The notes: generated by a model from the letters alone, not told the origin. DNA of 64,000 nucleotides from Myxococcales bacterium (GCA_016794465.1 JAEUKA010000001.1:1-64000), one strand, 5' to 3'; numbered from the stretch's first letter, positions 26,683-36,056 are shown. Numbers and translations: made by a program.

Positions 26683-27558
26683 CTAGAAGAAGCCGCCGAT
26701 GCCGACGTTGATGATGAAGCCGGCACTCGGACCCATCGCAGGAACGGTGTTGCCGTATTCGTCGGTGAGCGTTCCCTCCGTCGAGTTGGCGGTGCCAAGC
26801 TCACCCACTTTGCGGAAGCGGCCTTGGCCACGAACGTCGAAGTTGAAGGCGAAGTGTGGCCCGAGTCGCCACTCGAAGCCGACGCCGCCTTGCACTTCCC
26901 CAAACAAGTGCGACTCATACGCCACTGCGTCGAACGCATAGAGTCGCGAGTAGACCAGCCCACCGGCTCCGACAAGGTAGGGCGAAAACAGCCACAGCGG
27001 ATTGCCGAGGTGAACGCGCATTCCCAGGGTCATCGGCACATCGAAGCGCTCGTACTGGTAGTCGTTTAGATACAGGTCTTCCTGCGAGATCCGCTGATAC
27101 TGAAGGCCCATCTCGAGGGTGATCCGACGGTGAACACGGAACAGCAGATCGACGCCGCCGCCACCGGTGCTGTAGCTACCAAACGAGCCGTAGTTGCCAT
27201 ACCCGCCAAAGCGAGCCGCGAGGCCAAACTGGGGACGGAAGCGATCTCCGTACACCAGCGACCGGCCAGTCGGCAGTGGCGTCTGCTGATACACGGGAGC
27301 GGGCTGATACACCGGAGCGGGCTGATACACGGGAGCCGGTTGATAGACCGGGGCGGGCTGCGGCTGGTACGGCTGGGGCTGGTATGGCTGCGGCGGGGGC
27401 GGCTGATACGGCTGACCGTACCCGACGGGCGGTGGAGCATAGTAGCCCTCTGGCGGGGGCTGACTGTTGGGATCGGGATAGACCTGGGCCGCCGCGAGGC
27501 CTGGGAGTCCGAGGGCAATGGTTCCTGTCAACAAACCAAGCAGCTGTGTCCGTGTCAT
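26683..27558 (-). CDS. Outer-membrane beta-barrel protein with Pro/Gln repeat
   Basis: A 291-residue protein. Signal peptide (LLGLLTGTIALGLPGLAAAQ) is followed by a Pro/Gln/Tyr-rich stretch (residues 26-90) with four tandem QPAPVY hexapeptides. Residues 95-291 alternate in beta-barrel style (FGLAARFGGYGNYGS, VDLLFRVHRRITLEMG, HFAFNFDVRGQGRFRKVG) and end in FINVGIGGFF with a terminal aromatic residue, as outer-membrane proteins do. AAAGGACG precedes ATG 27558. Probably an outer-membrane barrel with a periplasmic or peptidoglycan-interacting Pro-rich arm. Confidence 0.78.
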   Translation of the reverse strand: MTRTQLLGLLTGTIALGLPGLAAAQVYPDPNSQPPPEGYYAPPPVGYGQPYQPPPPQPYQPQPYQPQPAPVYQPAPVYQPAPVYQPAPVYQQTPLPTGRSLVYGDRFRPQFGLAARFGGYGNYGSFGSYSTGGGGVDLLFRVHRRITLEMGLQYQRISQEDLYLNDYQYERFDVPMTLGMRVHLGNPLWLFSPYLVGAGGLVYSRLYAFDAVAYESHLFGEVQGGVGFEWRLGPHFAFNFDVRGQGRFRKVGELGTANSTEGTLTDEYGNTVPAMGPSAGFIINVGIGGFF

Positions 27559-27855
27559 GGCTGGCGTCCTTTCGATGCGCTCGCTCGCTCGGGTGTTGAA
27601 CCGGCAAGCCTCGTGGGAAGTGAAGGTCGTGTTTGCCGCAGATCGTAGCAGTACTTATGCCAGTGGTCGTTGCCGTCAGAAATACCCGTGAACTTTCGAG
27701 TGTCCGGCACGCACAGCCGCCGACTTGGCCGATAGCGCAGTCTTTTTGTCCGCTGACCGGGTGGGAACTGGAATCGGTGGGAAGTGGGCTGTGTAATCAA
27801 CGGTTCACGGAGCGGGCCGGAGCGTGAACCTGCGTACTCATGTTCGGTCGAGACG

Positions 27856-28653
27856 CTACTGCTTGTCGTCGATGCCGGGGAGATCTTCGATGTTGGGCTG
27901 CAGCACGATCTCGATGCGGCGGTTCTGGCGCTTGCCGTCGTCGGTGTCGTTCGAGCCCACCGGCAGCACATCGGCATAGCCAGCGGCTGACAGCCGACGC
28001 GCATCCATCCCTTCCTTGATCATCAGATCGAGCACCGTGAGCGCTCGCTGCGATGACAGCTCCCAGTTGGACTTGAAGCGCGAGTTCTTGCCCGTCGGGA
28101 CGTTGTCGGTGTGGCCGGCGACCTGGAACTTGCGACCCTCGATGCTGCCGAGGATGCGCGTCACCTGGGCGATGGCGTCCTGGCCTTCCTTCTTCAGCTC
28201 GGTCTTGCCGGGGTCAAACAGGATGTTGTCGGGCAGCTTGACCAGCATCTGGCCGTTGCGGACCTCGACCTGCAGCTTGCCCGCGTCCATCATCGCCTTG
28301 AACTTGGCGAGCAGGTCGCGGAAGGCCTTGCTGCGCTTGTCGGCGGCGGCCTTGGCGCGCTCCAGGTCTTCCAGCGTCGCACTCAGCTTGGCCATGCGCT
28401 CGAGCAGGTCGGCCTTGTCCTTGCCGAGCTTGCCCATGCTGTCCTTCAAGTTGTCGATGGTGCGCTGCAGGTCGGCCTTTTCCTTCTTTAGGTCGGCGAT
28501 GTCCTGCTCCAGCTTGGTCCGCTGCTTTTCCAGGTCGGTGACCTTGGTCTGCAGGTCCGCGTTCTCGCGCAGCTTCTGTTCCCACTGCTCCTTGGGAATG
28601 CCACAGCCGGCGGCAAAACTCAGAAGCAGGACAAACGGCAGTGCTCTTCTCAT
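27856..28653 (-). CDS. OmpA-family lipoprotein with long coiled coil
   Basis: A 265-residue lipoprotein: lipobox Cys17 (LLSFAAGC), residues 20-125 a highly charged coiled coil (LEKQRTKLEQDIADLKKEKADL), residues 145-255 an OmpA/MotB peptidoglycan-binding domain with NILFDPGKTELKKEGQD, GHTDNVPTG and SSQRALTVLD. It would tether the outer membrane to the cell wall across the periplasm. GGAGTAG precedes ATG 28653. The 297 bases to the next gene (27559-27855) hold no recognisable ORF or hairpin. Confidence 0.88.
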   Translation of the reverse strand: MRRALPFVLLLSFAAGCGIPKEQWEQKLRENADLQTKVTDLEKQRTKLEQDIADLKKEKADLQRTIDNLKDSMGKLGKDKADLLERMAKLSATLEDLERAKAAADKRSKAFRDLLAKFKAMMDAGKLQVEVRNGQMLVKLPDNILFDPGKTELKKEGQDAIAQVTRILGSIEGRKFQVAGHTDNVPTGKNSRFKSNWELSSQRALTVLDLMIKEGMDARRLSAAGYADVLPVGSNDTDDGKRQNRRIEIVLQPNIEDLPGIDDKQ

Positions 28654-28831
28654 CGGTACTACTCCGCATCATCTAAGGAGGAGGCCCACAGAGCGCGGAG
28701 GTGCGACTCCTGGGCGAAGGGACTCGCTACATCCTAACCTCAATCGGCCCGCGCTGAAAACGGCTGTCTGGCTGGCGACTCCAGCGGGGATTTTGTAGGC
28801 GTGGCCAAACAACGTGGGGTAAAACGCGGCC

Positions 28832-29710
28832 ATGGTCGCTGCTCCGCTTCGCTTGGTGGTTCGATGTGCGCGCCAAACGCTTCCCTTCTGGGTGGGGAGC
28901 GCGGCGCTGGTCTTCAGCTTTTCCTGCAATCACCGCGAGCGACCCGATGGCGGCGTGTACGACGATGGACGAGTCGATCTGCGGCCCGCGCGCGATCTTT
29001 CGGTGATGGTCGATGCCGGCGACTCGGACCTGGGCGAATCTGCCGACTTGTCGCTGTCCACCGACCTGCCGATGTCTACCGATCTGGCGGGCCCTCGGGA
29101 CTTTGCGGTGCCCATCGATCTGTCACTGCCACCCGACCTGTCGGTGCCACGAGACTTTGCAGTGCCACCCGATCTGTCTGTGCCGCCCGACCTCAGTCGA
29201 CCGGGCGACATGGCGACGCGACCTCCGTGCAAGCGCGGTACTGGCTGGGCCGCTTTCCGCTTTCACTACGCAGGCAGCACATCCGCCAGCATCGACGCGC
29301 TGGGACTTCCCGATACCAGCAACTTCGAGGCTGTCCCCGCTCGACCGACCAGCTTCACCGACGCACTTCACGGCGGCGGCATCGAGATCGGCGGCGGCAA
29401 CTGGATTCTGATCCGCTTTAGCGTCGTCGGCTTGACCAGCATTCGCGGCGCGACCCTGTCGGTCTACGGACGGTCCTACAACACCACCGCGAGCGGCAGC
29501 TTCGACGCCTGGTCGCCGATCTACAGCAGCATCAAGTCGCCGACCAACTCGATCTCGAATGCCTGGCCGTACACCTGGACCAGCGTTGATTACACGGCAA
29601 ACGTACGGGTTGGTGATCCGCCCGGCCTGACGGGAATTCGGCTCTATGCCGGCCCCTCGTCGAACAATCTGGTCATCAATACCGTCGAGCTTTGCATCGA
29701 TGCTTCCTAA
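28832..29710 (+). CDS. Lipoprotein with Asp-Leu-Ser linker and beta-rich domain
   Basis: A 292-residue protein. Signal ends at a probable lipobox Cys32 (LVFSFSC). Residues 45-130 are a repetitive low-complexity stalk (PPDLSVPRDFAVPPDL) of the sort common on myxobacterial surface lipoproteins. Residues 135-292 are beta-rich (FRFHYAGSTSASIDAL, WILIRFSVVGLTSIRGATLSVYG) and resemble a carbohydrate-binding or DNRLRE-like jelly-roll module, by pattern only. Divergent from the OmpA lipoprotein. Function unknown. Confidence 0.72.
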   Translation: MVAAPLRLVVRCARQTLPFWVGSAALVFSFSCNHRERPDGGVYDDGRVDLRPARDLSVMVDAGDSDLGESADLSLSTDLPMSTDLAGPRDFAVPIDLSLPPDLSVPRDFAVPPDLSVPPDLSRPGDMATRPPCKRGTGWAAFRFHYAGSTSASIDALGLPDTSNFEAVPARPTSFTDALHGGGIEIGGGNWILIRFSVVGLTSIRGATLSVYGRSYNTTASGSFDAWSPIYSSIKSPTNSISNAWPYTWTSVDYTANVRVGDPPGLTGIRLYAGPSSNNLVINTVELCIDAS

Positions 29711-29768
29711 GGATTCGCTCCGCAATCGACCGCCCAGAAAGAGAGCGCTACGCTGGCCCCAGATCACG

Positions 29769-30389
29769 ATGCGTGTCACACCGCGTTTGCCGTTCACACT
29801 GGGCTTGCTGATTGGGCTGTCGGTGCCTCTGCATGCCGAGGCCGAGCGACCGAAGCCGCCGCTGCACACACCGAACCACAAGCTGCCGCCGCCGCTTCCC
29901 AATCCGCTGCCGCCGCCGCCGTCGGTTCCCAGTCTAAACACTCTGCCACCCGAGCCCGTGCAGACTGGCGGGCTTGCGAATGATCTCGTGCTCCAGCCGG
30001 TGCCACTTACACCCAGTCGAGATCGCAAGCAGATTCGGATTGGGGCGCTGATCTGGGCGGCGGGCTATCTGCCGGCGTTTGTTGCGCCGCTGCTGTTGTG
30101 GCCACAGGTCGATACGCCGGGCGGCCCGAGTGCGCTCGCCAACTATTCGCTGCTGATTCCGCTGATCGGTCCGTATGTGTCGGCGATTGCCGGGCCTGCG
30201 CAGGCGGAAGCGGGCAACGGTCGCGCTGTCCTGTCCTCGTGGAGCGTGCCGTGGCTGCTCACCAGTGGTCTTTTGCAAACGACCGGCTTTGTGTATCTGC
30301 TGTCCGGCGCGATTCCTCGGCTGCGTAGCATCGATGCCATCGCGGTCATGCCGACTCCTGCCGGTGTCAACGTCATTGGCCGATTTTGA
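29769..30389 (+). CDS. Pro-rich inner-membrane protein
   Basis: A 206-residue protein read from ATG 29769; an in-frame ATG at 29700 is possible but its codons overlap the previous gene. A signal-like segment (FTLGLLIGLSVPLHAEA) is followed by a proline-rich stretch (LPPPLPNPLPPPPS) and then three hydrophobic helices (LIWAAGYLPAFVAPLLL, YSLLIPLIGPYVSAIAG, VPWLLTSGLLQTTGFVYLLSG). No family is recognised. It runs into the epimerase gene (8-base gap), suggesting one transcript. Confidence 0.6.
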   Translation: MRVTPRLPFTLGLLIGLSVPLHAEAERPKPPLHTPNHKLPPPLPNPLPPPPSVPSLNTLPPEPVQTGGLANDLVLQPVPLTPSRDRKQIRIGALIWAAGYLPAFVAPLLLWPQVDTPGGPSALANYSLLIPLIGPYVSAIAGPAQAEAGNGRAVLSSWSVPWLLTSGLLQTTGFVYLLSGAIPRLRSIDAIAVMPTPAGVNVIGRF

Positions 30390-30397
30390 GGTGTGGG

Positions 30398-31363
30398 ATG
30401 CAGATCCTGCTGACTGGTTGTGCGGGTTTTATTGGGAGCCAGCTTGCTCAGCGGCTGCTCTCGCTGGGTTACTCGGTGGTGGGCCTGGATGCGATCGATG
30501 AGACGCTCTATTCGGCGGCGCTGCACCGTCAGCAACTGGCGCCGCTTTTGAATCAGCCGAACTTCCGCTTTGTGGAGGGCGACATCCTGTCGATGGAGCT
30601 GCTCTCTGCGCTGACAAAAGAGGCATCGGCGGTGATTCATTTGGCGGCGCTCGCGGGAGTCCGTCCGTCTCTCTCCCAGGCCGCTCGGTACCTGCGCTGC
30701 AATGTCGAAGGAACCCAGAACGTTCTTCACGCGTGCCAGCAGCACGGAGTTCGGCGGATCGTCTTTGCCTCGTCCAGCTCGGTGTACGGAGCCCACTCGG
30801 CGGTGCCATTTCGGGAAGACGACGCCGCAGTTCGACCGGCGTCCCCTTATGCGGCCAGCAAGCGAGCGGGTGAGCTGATCTGCTCCGCCCACGCGGATCT
30901 GTATGGCGCATCGATTGCGGCGCTGCGCTTTTTCACCGTCTATGGCCCGCAGCAGCGTCCCGAGATGGCGATTGCCAGCTTTGCGGCGCGAATTCTGCGC
31001 GGCGAACCCGTGACCCTGCATGGCAGTGGTGACAGCGCCCGCGACTACACCTACATCGACGACATCATCGACGGCACGGTGGCTGCGCTGCACCGGACTT
31101 CTGACTCGCAGCTCGGGTTTCGTGCCTACAACCTCGGGGGCGAGCGGACCGCCACCCTGCGTGAGCTGGTGTCGCTGCTCGAGTCGTCGCTCGGTCGATC
31201 AGCGCAGGTGCAGTGGCGGCCCGACCAGCCCGGCGATGTCCCAATCACGTGGGCCTCGCTCGATCGTTCCCGTCACGAGCTGGGCTATGCCCCCAAAGTC
31301 GACCTGCCACAAGGCATCGCCCGCTACTGCGCCTGGCTGACCGCGCCAAGACCCACAGCGTAA
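30398..31363 (+). CDS. NAD-dependent sugar epimerase/dehydratase (extended SDR)
   Basis: A 321-residue Rossmann enzyme. Nucleotide motif TGCAGFIGSQLAQ (GxxGxxG), active-site YAASK (Tyr-x-x-x-Lys), serine in VFASSSSVYG and the HLAALAGVRPS motif. The sequence is nearest to the UDP-glucuronate 4-epimerase/UDP-glucose epimerase group, which modifies nucleotide sugars for polysaccharide synthesis; the exact substrate is not readable. GAGGTG precedes ATG 30398. An earlier in-frame start at 30386 is rejected for lack of spacing. No neighbouring polysaccharide cluster. Confidence 0.85.
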   Translation: MQILLTGCAGFIGSQLAQRLLSLGYSVVGLDAIDETLYSAALHRQQLAPLLNQPNFRFVEGDILSMELLSALTKEASAVIHLAALAGVRPSLSQAARYLRCNVEGTQNVLHACQQHGVRRIVFASSSSVYGAHSAVPFREDDAAVRPASPYAASKRAGELICSAHADLYGASIAALRFFTVYGPQQRPEMAIASFAARILRGEPVTLHGSGDSARDYTYIDDIIDGTVAALHRTSDSQLGFRAYNLGGERTATLRELVSLLESSLGRSAQVQWRPDQPGDVPITWASLDRSRHELGYAPKVDLPQGIARYCAWLTAPRPTA

Positions 31364-31449
31364 CCGCCACCTCCCGCTTCGTCCGCGCTCCTGTCCACCC
31401 CTGCTGTCCACCGGCTCCTCTCCCCGAGGCGGCGCTCGGCTGGGGGAAT

Positions 31450-31830
31450 TCCTAGTTTTTGTGTGATTTCTAGCTTTTAGAAGATTTGCTTATAAAGCAT
31501 CTATTGATAAATAGACGCTTGATTTGGAATTGTCTTTTGCTGCTTGAATATCACTGTCGGTGGCCCGACCAAAACATCATGGCTACCGACGTGGCAAGTA
31601 AGTCAGCACGGAGAATGAAGTTTTCCGTCTGAGAACGTCGACTTCGATCGGCCATCGCACAGTCACTTTCCTGTCGATACATGGTCTTGAATATCCACAC
31701 TTTGTCTCACTTATTTTGATGGTTATGGAAAATTGTTGGATCGGATCTTGAAGACTGTTTGATATCCTTCTACGCGGTGTTTCCTAATCTGGGCATTGCA
31801 AATGTGTTGTAATTGGCGCACTTACGCTAC
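31450..31830. other. AT-rich intergenic region with small inverted repeats
   Basis: The 554 bases between 31364 and 31917 hold no supported gene. From about 31450 they are clearly AT-richer than the rest of the window. Short palindromes occur: TGCTT/AAGCA (around TGCTTATAAAGCA), TCTATT/AATAGA and TTCTA/TAGAA. The region could be a promoter/leader, an RNA gene or a scar of transfer. Confidence 0.6.
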
Positions 31831-31917
31831 AGGCGTCGCCCTCGTCAGTCCCACCGTGAGTAGCGTGGGGCTGGCAGGCGGTGGCTTGCTGGCGAAGCGC
31901 AGGGGAGGGCGCCACTG

Positions 31918-32742
31918 ATGCTGCTTCTGGCTATCACGTTGCTGGCGGGGATGGAGGTTGGGAACGGCTCTCGCTATGGCTACGAGGGGGACGAGTTCGA
32001 CAACGTTGGGACGTTTGCGTGCCGACGGACTTTGACGGCTCGCTATGGACTGAAGGCGTGGCAGAAGATGCGCAACCATGGCGTTGCTCATCGCACCTTG
32101 CCTTGCGGAGAGCGGCTTGGAATCTGTAACCAGCGCACAGGGCTCTGCACGACCGCATATGTGGTTGATCGTGGTCCCTGGGGCGCGCTAAATCGCAAAG
32201 GGGAATGGCACGTCCGGACTGGCAAGCTTCTGCCCGGTGAGCACTATCGTGGAGTCCTTGACCTGTTGCCGGGGGTCTATTCAGCGATTGAGCTGCGCGG
32301 AATCGAAAAGGTGACGTTCTGGTCGATGCCGGATCAGGGCATGGCGAAGAGCAGTCGTGATCATCGGCTGCCGCCGCTGCGGAGTCTGGGTCCAAGTCCG
32401 TATGCGTTCTACCTGGCTCCGAGTCATCGCAGCACGCCGTTCCCACCGCTGCGGAACGTGGATGCACCGGTGATGATGGCTCGGTTGACGGCTCCCAAGC
32501 TGCACCGAGTGGGCGAGCTGCCACCGCTGCGTGGTCCAGAGACGCTGGCTGCGGAGTCACCCGTGCTGACCTCTGTGAGCCGGACATTCCCTGTCATTCG
32601 ACCGCTGCCGCAGACGTTTCCACCGCTTCGGGATGCGCAGGTGCCGATGCCAGAAGTGCTGGTGCAGTCGCGCTTTGGCTCGGGTCGATCGGCGCGGCCG
32701 GCGATCATTCCGTCCTCGCGACCACTCCCGGCCAATAGCTAG
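31918..32742 (+). CDS. RlpA-like double-psi beta-barrel protein with Pro-rich tail
   Basis: A 274-residue protein. Residues 20-110 match the DPBB fold of RlpA-type proteins: YGLKAWQKMRNHGVAHRTLPCG, then TTAYVVDRGPWGAL (the conserved Asp-Arg-Gly-Pro region). A short hydrophobic N-terminus may be a signal. Four Cys in the fold core could form disulfides. Residues 150-274 repeat a motif of the form LPPLR.L..P, a Pro/Arg/Leu-rich tail of unknown role. RlpA-type proteins bind or cleave naked glycan. GGGGAGGG precedes the ATG. Confidence 0.78.
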   Translation: MLLLAITLLAGMEVGNGSRYGYEGDEFDNVGTFACRRTLTARYGLKAWQKMRNHGVAHRTLPCGERLGICNQRTGLCTTAYVVDRGPWGALNRKGEWHVRTGKLLPGEHYRGVLDLLPGVYSAIELRGIEKVTFWSMPDQGMAKSSRDHRLPPLRSLGPSPYAFYLAPSHRSTPFPPLRNVDAPVMMARLTAPKLHRVGELPPLRGPETLAAESPVLTSVSRTFPVIRPLPQTFPPLRDAQVPMPEVLVQSRFGSGRSARPAIIPSSRPLPANS

Positions 32743-32764
32743 TTCGTTTAGGAGAAGGACTGCG

Positions 32765-33400
32765 TTACGGAGTGGTGGTGGTGGTGGCGGGGGCAGCGGC
32801 GGGCGCGGTGTAGAGCGAGCCAGGTCCGCTCGGGTCCTTGCTGCGCACCAGCTTGCCGCTCTTGACGAGGTTGGTGAGGTTGTTGTCCGACTTGCCACCC
32901 CGGTTCGAGGCCTCCCAGTGCTTGCGGATCTGCTCGGTGGTGACGCTGCCCTTCTCCTTGACGAAGCGGAGGATCAGCTCGTCTCCGGTGATCTCGAAGG
33001 AGCCACGGCGCTTGCCCGGAGCCTTGGGAGCCGCAACCTTGGGAGCCTTGGGAGCCTTCGGTGCTTTGGGAGCCTTCGGAGCCTTGGGAGCCGCAGCCTT
33101 CGGAGCCTTCTTGGGAGCCGCAGCCTTGGGAGCCTTGGGAGCCTTGGGAGCCTTCGGAGCCTTCGGAGCCGCAGCGGCCTTCTTGCCCGCAGTCTTGCGA
33201 CCATGCGTGGCAGTGGCCGTCGTCTTGGCGCCCTTCTTCGGGCCCCGCTTCTTGCCGCCCGGATCTTTGAGCAAGCGCTCTAGTCCGTACATCCGGAAGG
33301 TGTTTTCGATCTCATCGAGAGCACGGACGTGCTCCTTCCGAATCGTCGTGAGCTGCTTGATGAGGTCTTGAAGTTCGTTCGAGGTACTACGCTTCTTCAT
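32765..33400 (-). CDS. Lys/Ala/Pro-rich DNA-binding (histone-like) protein
   Basis: A 211-residue basic protein. An N-terminal helix (residues 1-45) precedes KKRGPKKGAK and then many tandem KAP/KAPKAA tripeptides (about 75-130), like the tail of histone H1-type and HU-like bacterial proteins. The C-terminal 70 residues (GSFEITGDELILRFVKEKGSVTTEQIRKHW) look like a winged helix. It could compact DNA or act as a regulator. Myxobacteria have such KAP-rich proteins. AAGGAATCACC precedes ATG 33400. The 432 bases to the next gene hold two tandem repeats and no supported ORF. Confidence 0.75.
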   Translation of the reverse strand: MKKRSTSNELQDLIKQLTTIRKEHVRALDEIENTFRMYGLERLLKDPGGKKRGPKKGAKTTATATHGRKTAGKKAAAAPKAPKAPKAPKAPKAAAPKKAPKAAAPKAPKAPKAPKAPKAPKVAAPKAPGKRRGSFEITGDELILRFVKEKGSVTTEQIRKHWEASNRGGKSDNNLTNLVKSGKLVRSKDPSGPGSLYTAPAAAPATTTTTP

Positions 33401-33608
33401 GGTGATTCCTTGGTTTCTGTCTCAGTAGTTAGTGATGCAAGCAGGGCGAAAGGTACATGAGCACTACCGGGCGTACAAGAGTCAATCGCGGCAGAATCGC
33501 AATTGACCGGATCCCTTTGCTCTCTGCTCCGGTTTTCCGACGGGAAATCTTCGTTCCTAACCGTGCTTGGGAGTGTCTTCTACAGCCACAAGGGAGGGCG
33601 ATTTGGGG

Positions 33609-33630
33609 GTCTTAGGAGGTCTTAGGGGGG
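33609..33630. repeat. Two 11-bp G-rich tandem repeats
   Basis: GTCTTAGGAGG followed by GTCTTAGGGGG. They lie in the 432-base gap between the KAP-rich protein gene and the FG-GAP lipoprotein gene, just upstream of a four-copy 12-bp repeat. Confidence 0.6.
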
Positions 33631-33654
33631 ACTCCTTGCGCCGCTCTGTTCGCA

Positions 33655-33702
33655 GCAGACTTGGCGGCAGACTTGGCGGCAGACTTGGCGGCAGACTTGG
33701 CG
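33655..33702. repeat. Four 12-bp tandem repeats (GCAGACTTGGCG)
   Basis: Four exact 12-base copies starting at 33655, 33667, 33679 and 33691. On the minus strand they would read AAKS repeated; no gene with a start and ribosome site covers them, so they are treated as intergenic. They are distinct in sequence from the 12-bp repeat at 4341. Confidence 0.85.
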
Positions 33703-33832
33703 GCTTCTGACCTGCGGACAGCTGGGCGCGGCTGGATTGGGAAGCGAAACGCTCGATTTGGCTGAGCTCGCTTGATATAGTCGACGCGGTTTTTGAAACG
33801 CTTAGATCCGCTACCGTCGTCAAGGAGTCGCC

Positions 33833-36049
33833 ATGTCGCTTGTTCCAAGTCGCCGCAGGGTCATCATCGATGCCGTGGGGCGAGGCGTTGTGGGTGGGTT
33901 GTTGCTGCTGGGCGCCTGTAGTCCAGAGCGACTCGGGGTGGATGAGGACCGCCGGGGGGATGGTGGAGAGTCCACAGCGGATATGTCGATGGTGCCGAGC
34001 ACGCCGTGTAGCGCCACCGAGCCTTGTCCTTCCGGCTGGCTCTGTCACGTGGGGAAGTGCGTTCCCGATCGCGGCCCGTGCTGCTCGGACAATGACTGTC
34101 AGAACGACACCCGCTGCTCGGTGCAGGTCGGTGATGGCGGCAGCTGCGGCATCTGTCTGGACTGGAAAGACGGCGAGTCCGATGCGATGTGCAAGGGCAA
34201 CGGCTTTTCGGCCACCGAGTTCAAAGCGCCGGTCGATCACTGCCAGTGGCCCGCCAAGGGGGCACCGGCTCCGACTGCGCGGGATGTGGTGATGACGCCG
34301 CTGGTGATTGATCTGGATGGCGATGCGGCGCCCGAGATTGTGTTCGCACCACAGAACAGCGCTGGCCCGAGTCGGCTGGTGGTGATGTCGGGCAAGGACT
34401 GCTCTGTTCGATACGATGTGGCGGCCAACTTGCAGGGCTTCTCGCAGCTGGCCGCTGCCGATCTGGATGGTGACAAGCGTCCCGAGATCGTGGGAATCCT
34501 GGCCACGGGAGCCCCCGGCTCTGGTCATCCGGTCGCGGTCTTTGAAGGAACCACCGGCAAGCTGCTGGCGAGCAGCGGAGAGTCGTATTCCCTGTCCGGC
34601 GGGGTGGCGTTTGACTGCTCGGGGCCGGCGATTGCGGATCTGGACGGCGATGGCAAGCCCGAGATCATCGTCGGCGGCATGGCGCTGCGCTGGAACAAGG
34701 CGACCGGCCAGCTGGTGAAGGTCTTCAATACCCCCGTCACGGGCGCAACCTGGGGCACGCTCACCCTGGTCAACGACATGGACGGCGATGGCAAGCCCGA
34801 GATCGTCGCCGGCAACCGCATTTACGATGGACTCACTGGGGCTGACGAGACGCCGACCTCGATGTTGTCACTGACCCAGGGCGGTTACTCCGCGATTGGC
34901 GACTTCAACAAGGATGGCAGTCCCGATCTGGTGTTCGTGCAGTCCGCGAGCGGCGATCAAAAGGTCGCAGTCGTGGATGTCAAAGCCGACAAGTTCCTGA
35001 TGCCGGTGACGACGATTCCCAGCGGCTGGGGTGGACCTCCGACCGTGGCTGACTTCGATGGCGATGGCACGCCGGACTTTGGCACGGCGGGTCCACGCTC
35101 GTATTACGTGTTCTCGCTGGACTGTTTGAAGACGCCGAGGCCAGCCAAGTGTCGCGGCTCGCTGCCGGGGGTGCTGTGGAACACCGTGACCAAGGATCAG
35201 TCGTCCGGTGGCACCGCTTCTTCGGTGTTCGACTTCAACGGCGATGGCCGCGCCGAGGTCGTCTACCGCGATGAGTGCTGGCTGCGGGTCTACAACGGTC
35301 CCGATGGCAAGACCGTGTTTGCGCGACCGATCACGTCCGGCACCGCGCTCGAGATGCCGATAGTCGCCGATGTCGACAACGACGGACACGCCGACCTGAT
35401 CGTTCCCTCCGACTCGATCCAGGGCAACGGCTACTGCGCCGATCAGAACCCGGAGCGCGATACCGGCATGGCCCATACCGGGGTGTCGCAAGGGGTGTTC
35501 GTCCTCAAGGACCCGATGAATCGCTGGATGCCTTCGCGGCCACTGTGGAACCAGCACTCCTACCACATCACCAACATCAACGACGACGGCACCATCCCGA
35601 TTGCCGAGACGCCCAACTGGAGCAGCTACAACAACTATCGGCAGAACATTCAAGGCTCGCTGGTCAAGACGGTGCCGCTGCCGGACACCACCAGTCGCGG
35701 CTCGACCTCGCCCGACCAGACGGACTGCAGCAAGCAGTGGAAGCTGTACGCGCAGATCTGCAACCGAGGCGCCGAGCTGGTGGCGGGGATGCTGCCGGGG
35801 ACGTTCTACCTGAAAGACCCTCGCATCGATCCGAGCAGTGCGGTCTGTGTCGCCTACACCACCGCGCCGATTCAGCCGGGCAAGTGTGAGCTGGTCAGCT
35901 GCAGCTGGATGAGTCCACCGCTCGGCTCGGTTGACCTGTGGTTCCGCGCCAACGATGACGGCCAAGGGGCGCGACCGCAGCCGCAGTGTAAAAACGGCAA
36001 CGACCTCGCCTTCATGCCCGGCTCCCGCTGCACCCAAGGCCCCGGCTAG
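33833..36049 (+). CDS. Large FG-GAP/VCBS lipoprotein with Cys-rich stalk
   Basis: A 738-residue protein with lipobox Cys29 (LLLLGAC), a low-complexity linker, then a Cys-rich region (CSATEPCPSGWLCHVGKC, CCSDNDCQNDTRCS) like a dickkopf/EGF-type module. From about residue 155 to 550 come FG-GAP/VCBS repeats with calcium loops DLDGDAAPE, DLDGDKRPE, DLDGDGKPE, DMDGDGKPE, DFNKDGSPD, DFDGDGTPD, DFNGDGRAE, DVDNDGHAD. The C-terminus adds further Cys (QICNRGAELVAG, KCELVSCSW). AAGGAG precedes the ATG. Probably a surface beta-propeller; no catalytic motif. Confidence 0.87.
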   Translation: MSLVPSRRRVIIDAVGRGVVGGLLLLGACSPERLGVDEDRRGDGGESTADMSMVPSTPCSATEPCPSGWLCHVGKCVPDRGPCCSDNDCQNDTRCSVQVGDGGSCGICLDWKDGESDAMCKGNGFSATEFKAPVDHCQWPAKGAPAPTARDVVMTPLVIDLDGDAAPEIVFAPQNSAGPSRLVVMSGKDCSVRYDVAANLQGFSQLAAADLDGDKRPEIVGILATGAPGSGHPVAVFEGTTGKLLASSGESYSLSGGVAFDCSGPAIADLDGDGKPEIIVGGMALRWNKATGQLVKVFNTPVTGATWGTLTLVNDMDGDGKPEIVAGNRIYDGLTGADETPTSMLSLTQGGYSAIGDFNKDGSPDLVFVQSASGDQKVAVVDVKADKFLMPVTTIPSGWGGPPTVADFDGDGTPDFGTAGPRSYYVFSLDCLKTPRPAKCRGSLPGVLWNTVTKDQSSGGTASSVFDFNGDGRAEVVYRDECWLRVYNGPDGKTVFARPITSGTALEMPIVADVDNDGHADLIVPSDSIQGNGYCADQNPERDTGMAHTGVSQGVFVLKDPMNRWMPSRPLWNQHSYHITNINDDGTIPIAETPNWSSYNNYRQNIQGSLVKTVPLPDTTSRGSTSPDQTDCSKQWKLYAQICNRGAELVAGMLPGTFYLKDPRIDPSSAVCVAYTTAPIQPGKCELVSCSWMSPPLGSVDLWFRANDDGQGARPQPQCKNGNDLAFMPGSRCTQGPG

Positions 36050-36056
36050 CAACAAA

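Noticed and set aside
33612..33848. Small minus-strand ORF with AAKS repeats
   Set aside because: It starts inside the FG-GAP gene's start region, lacks a ribosome site and consists mainly of translated 12-bp repeats.
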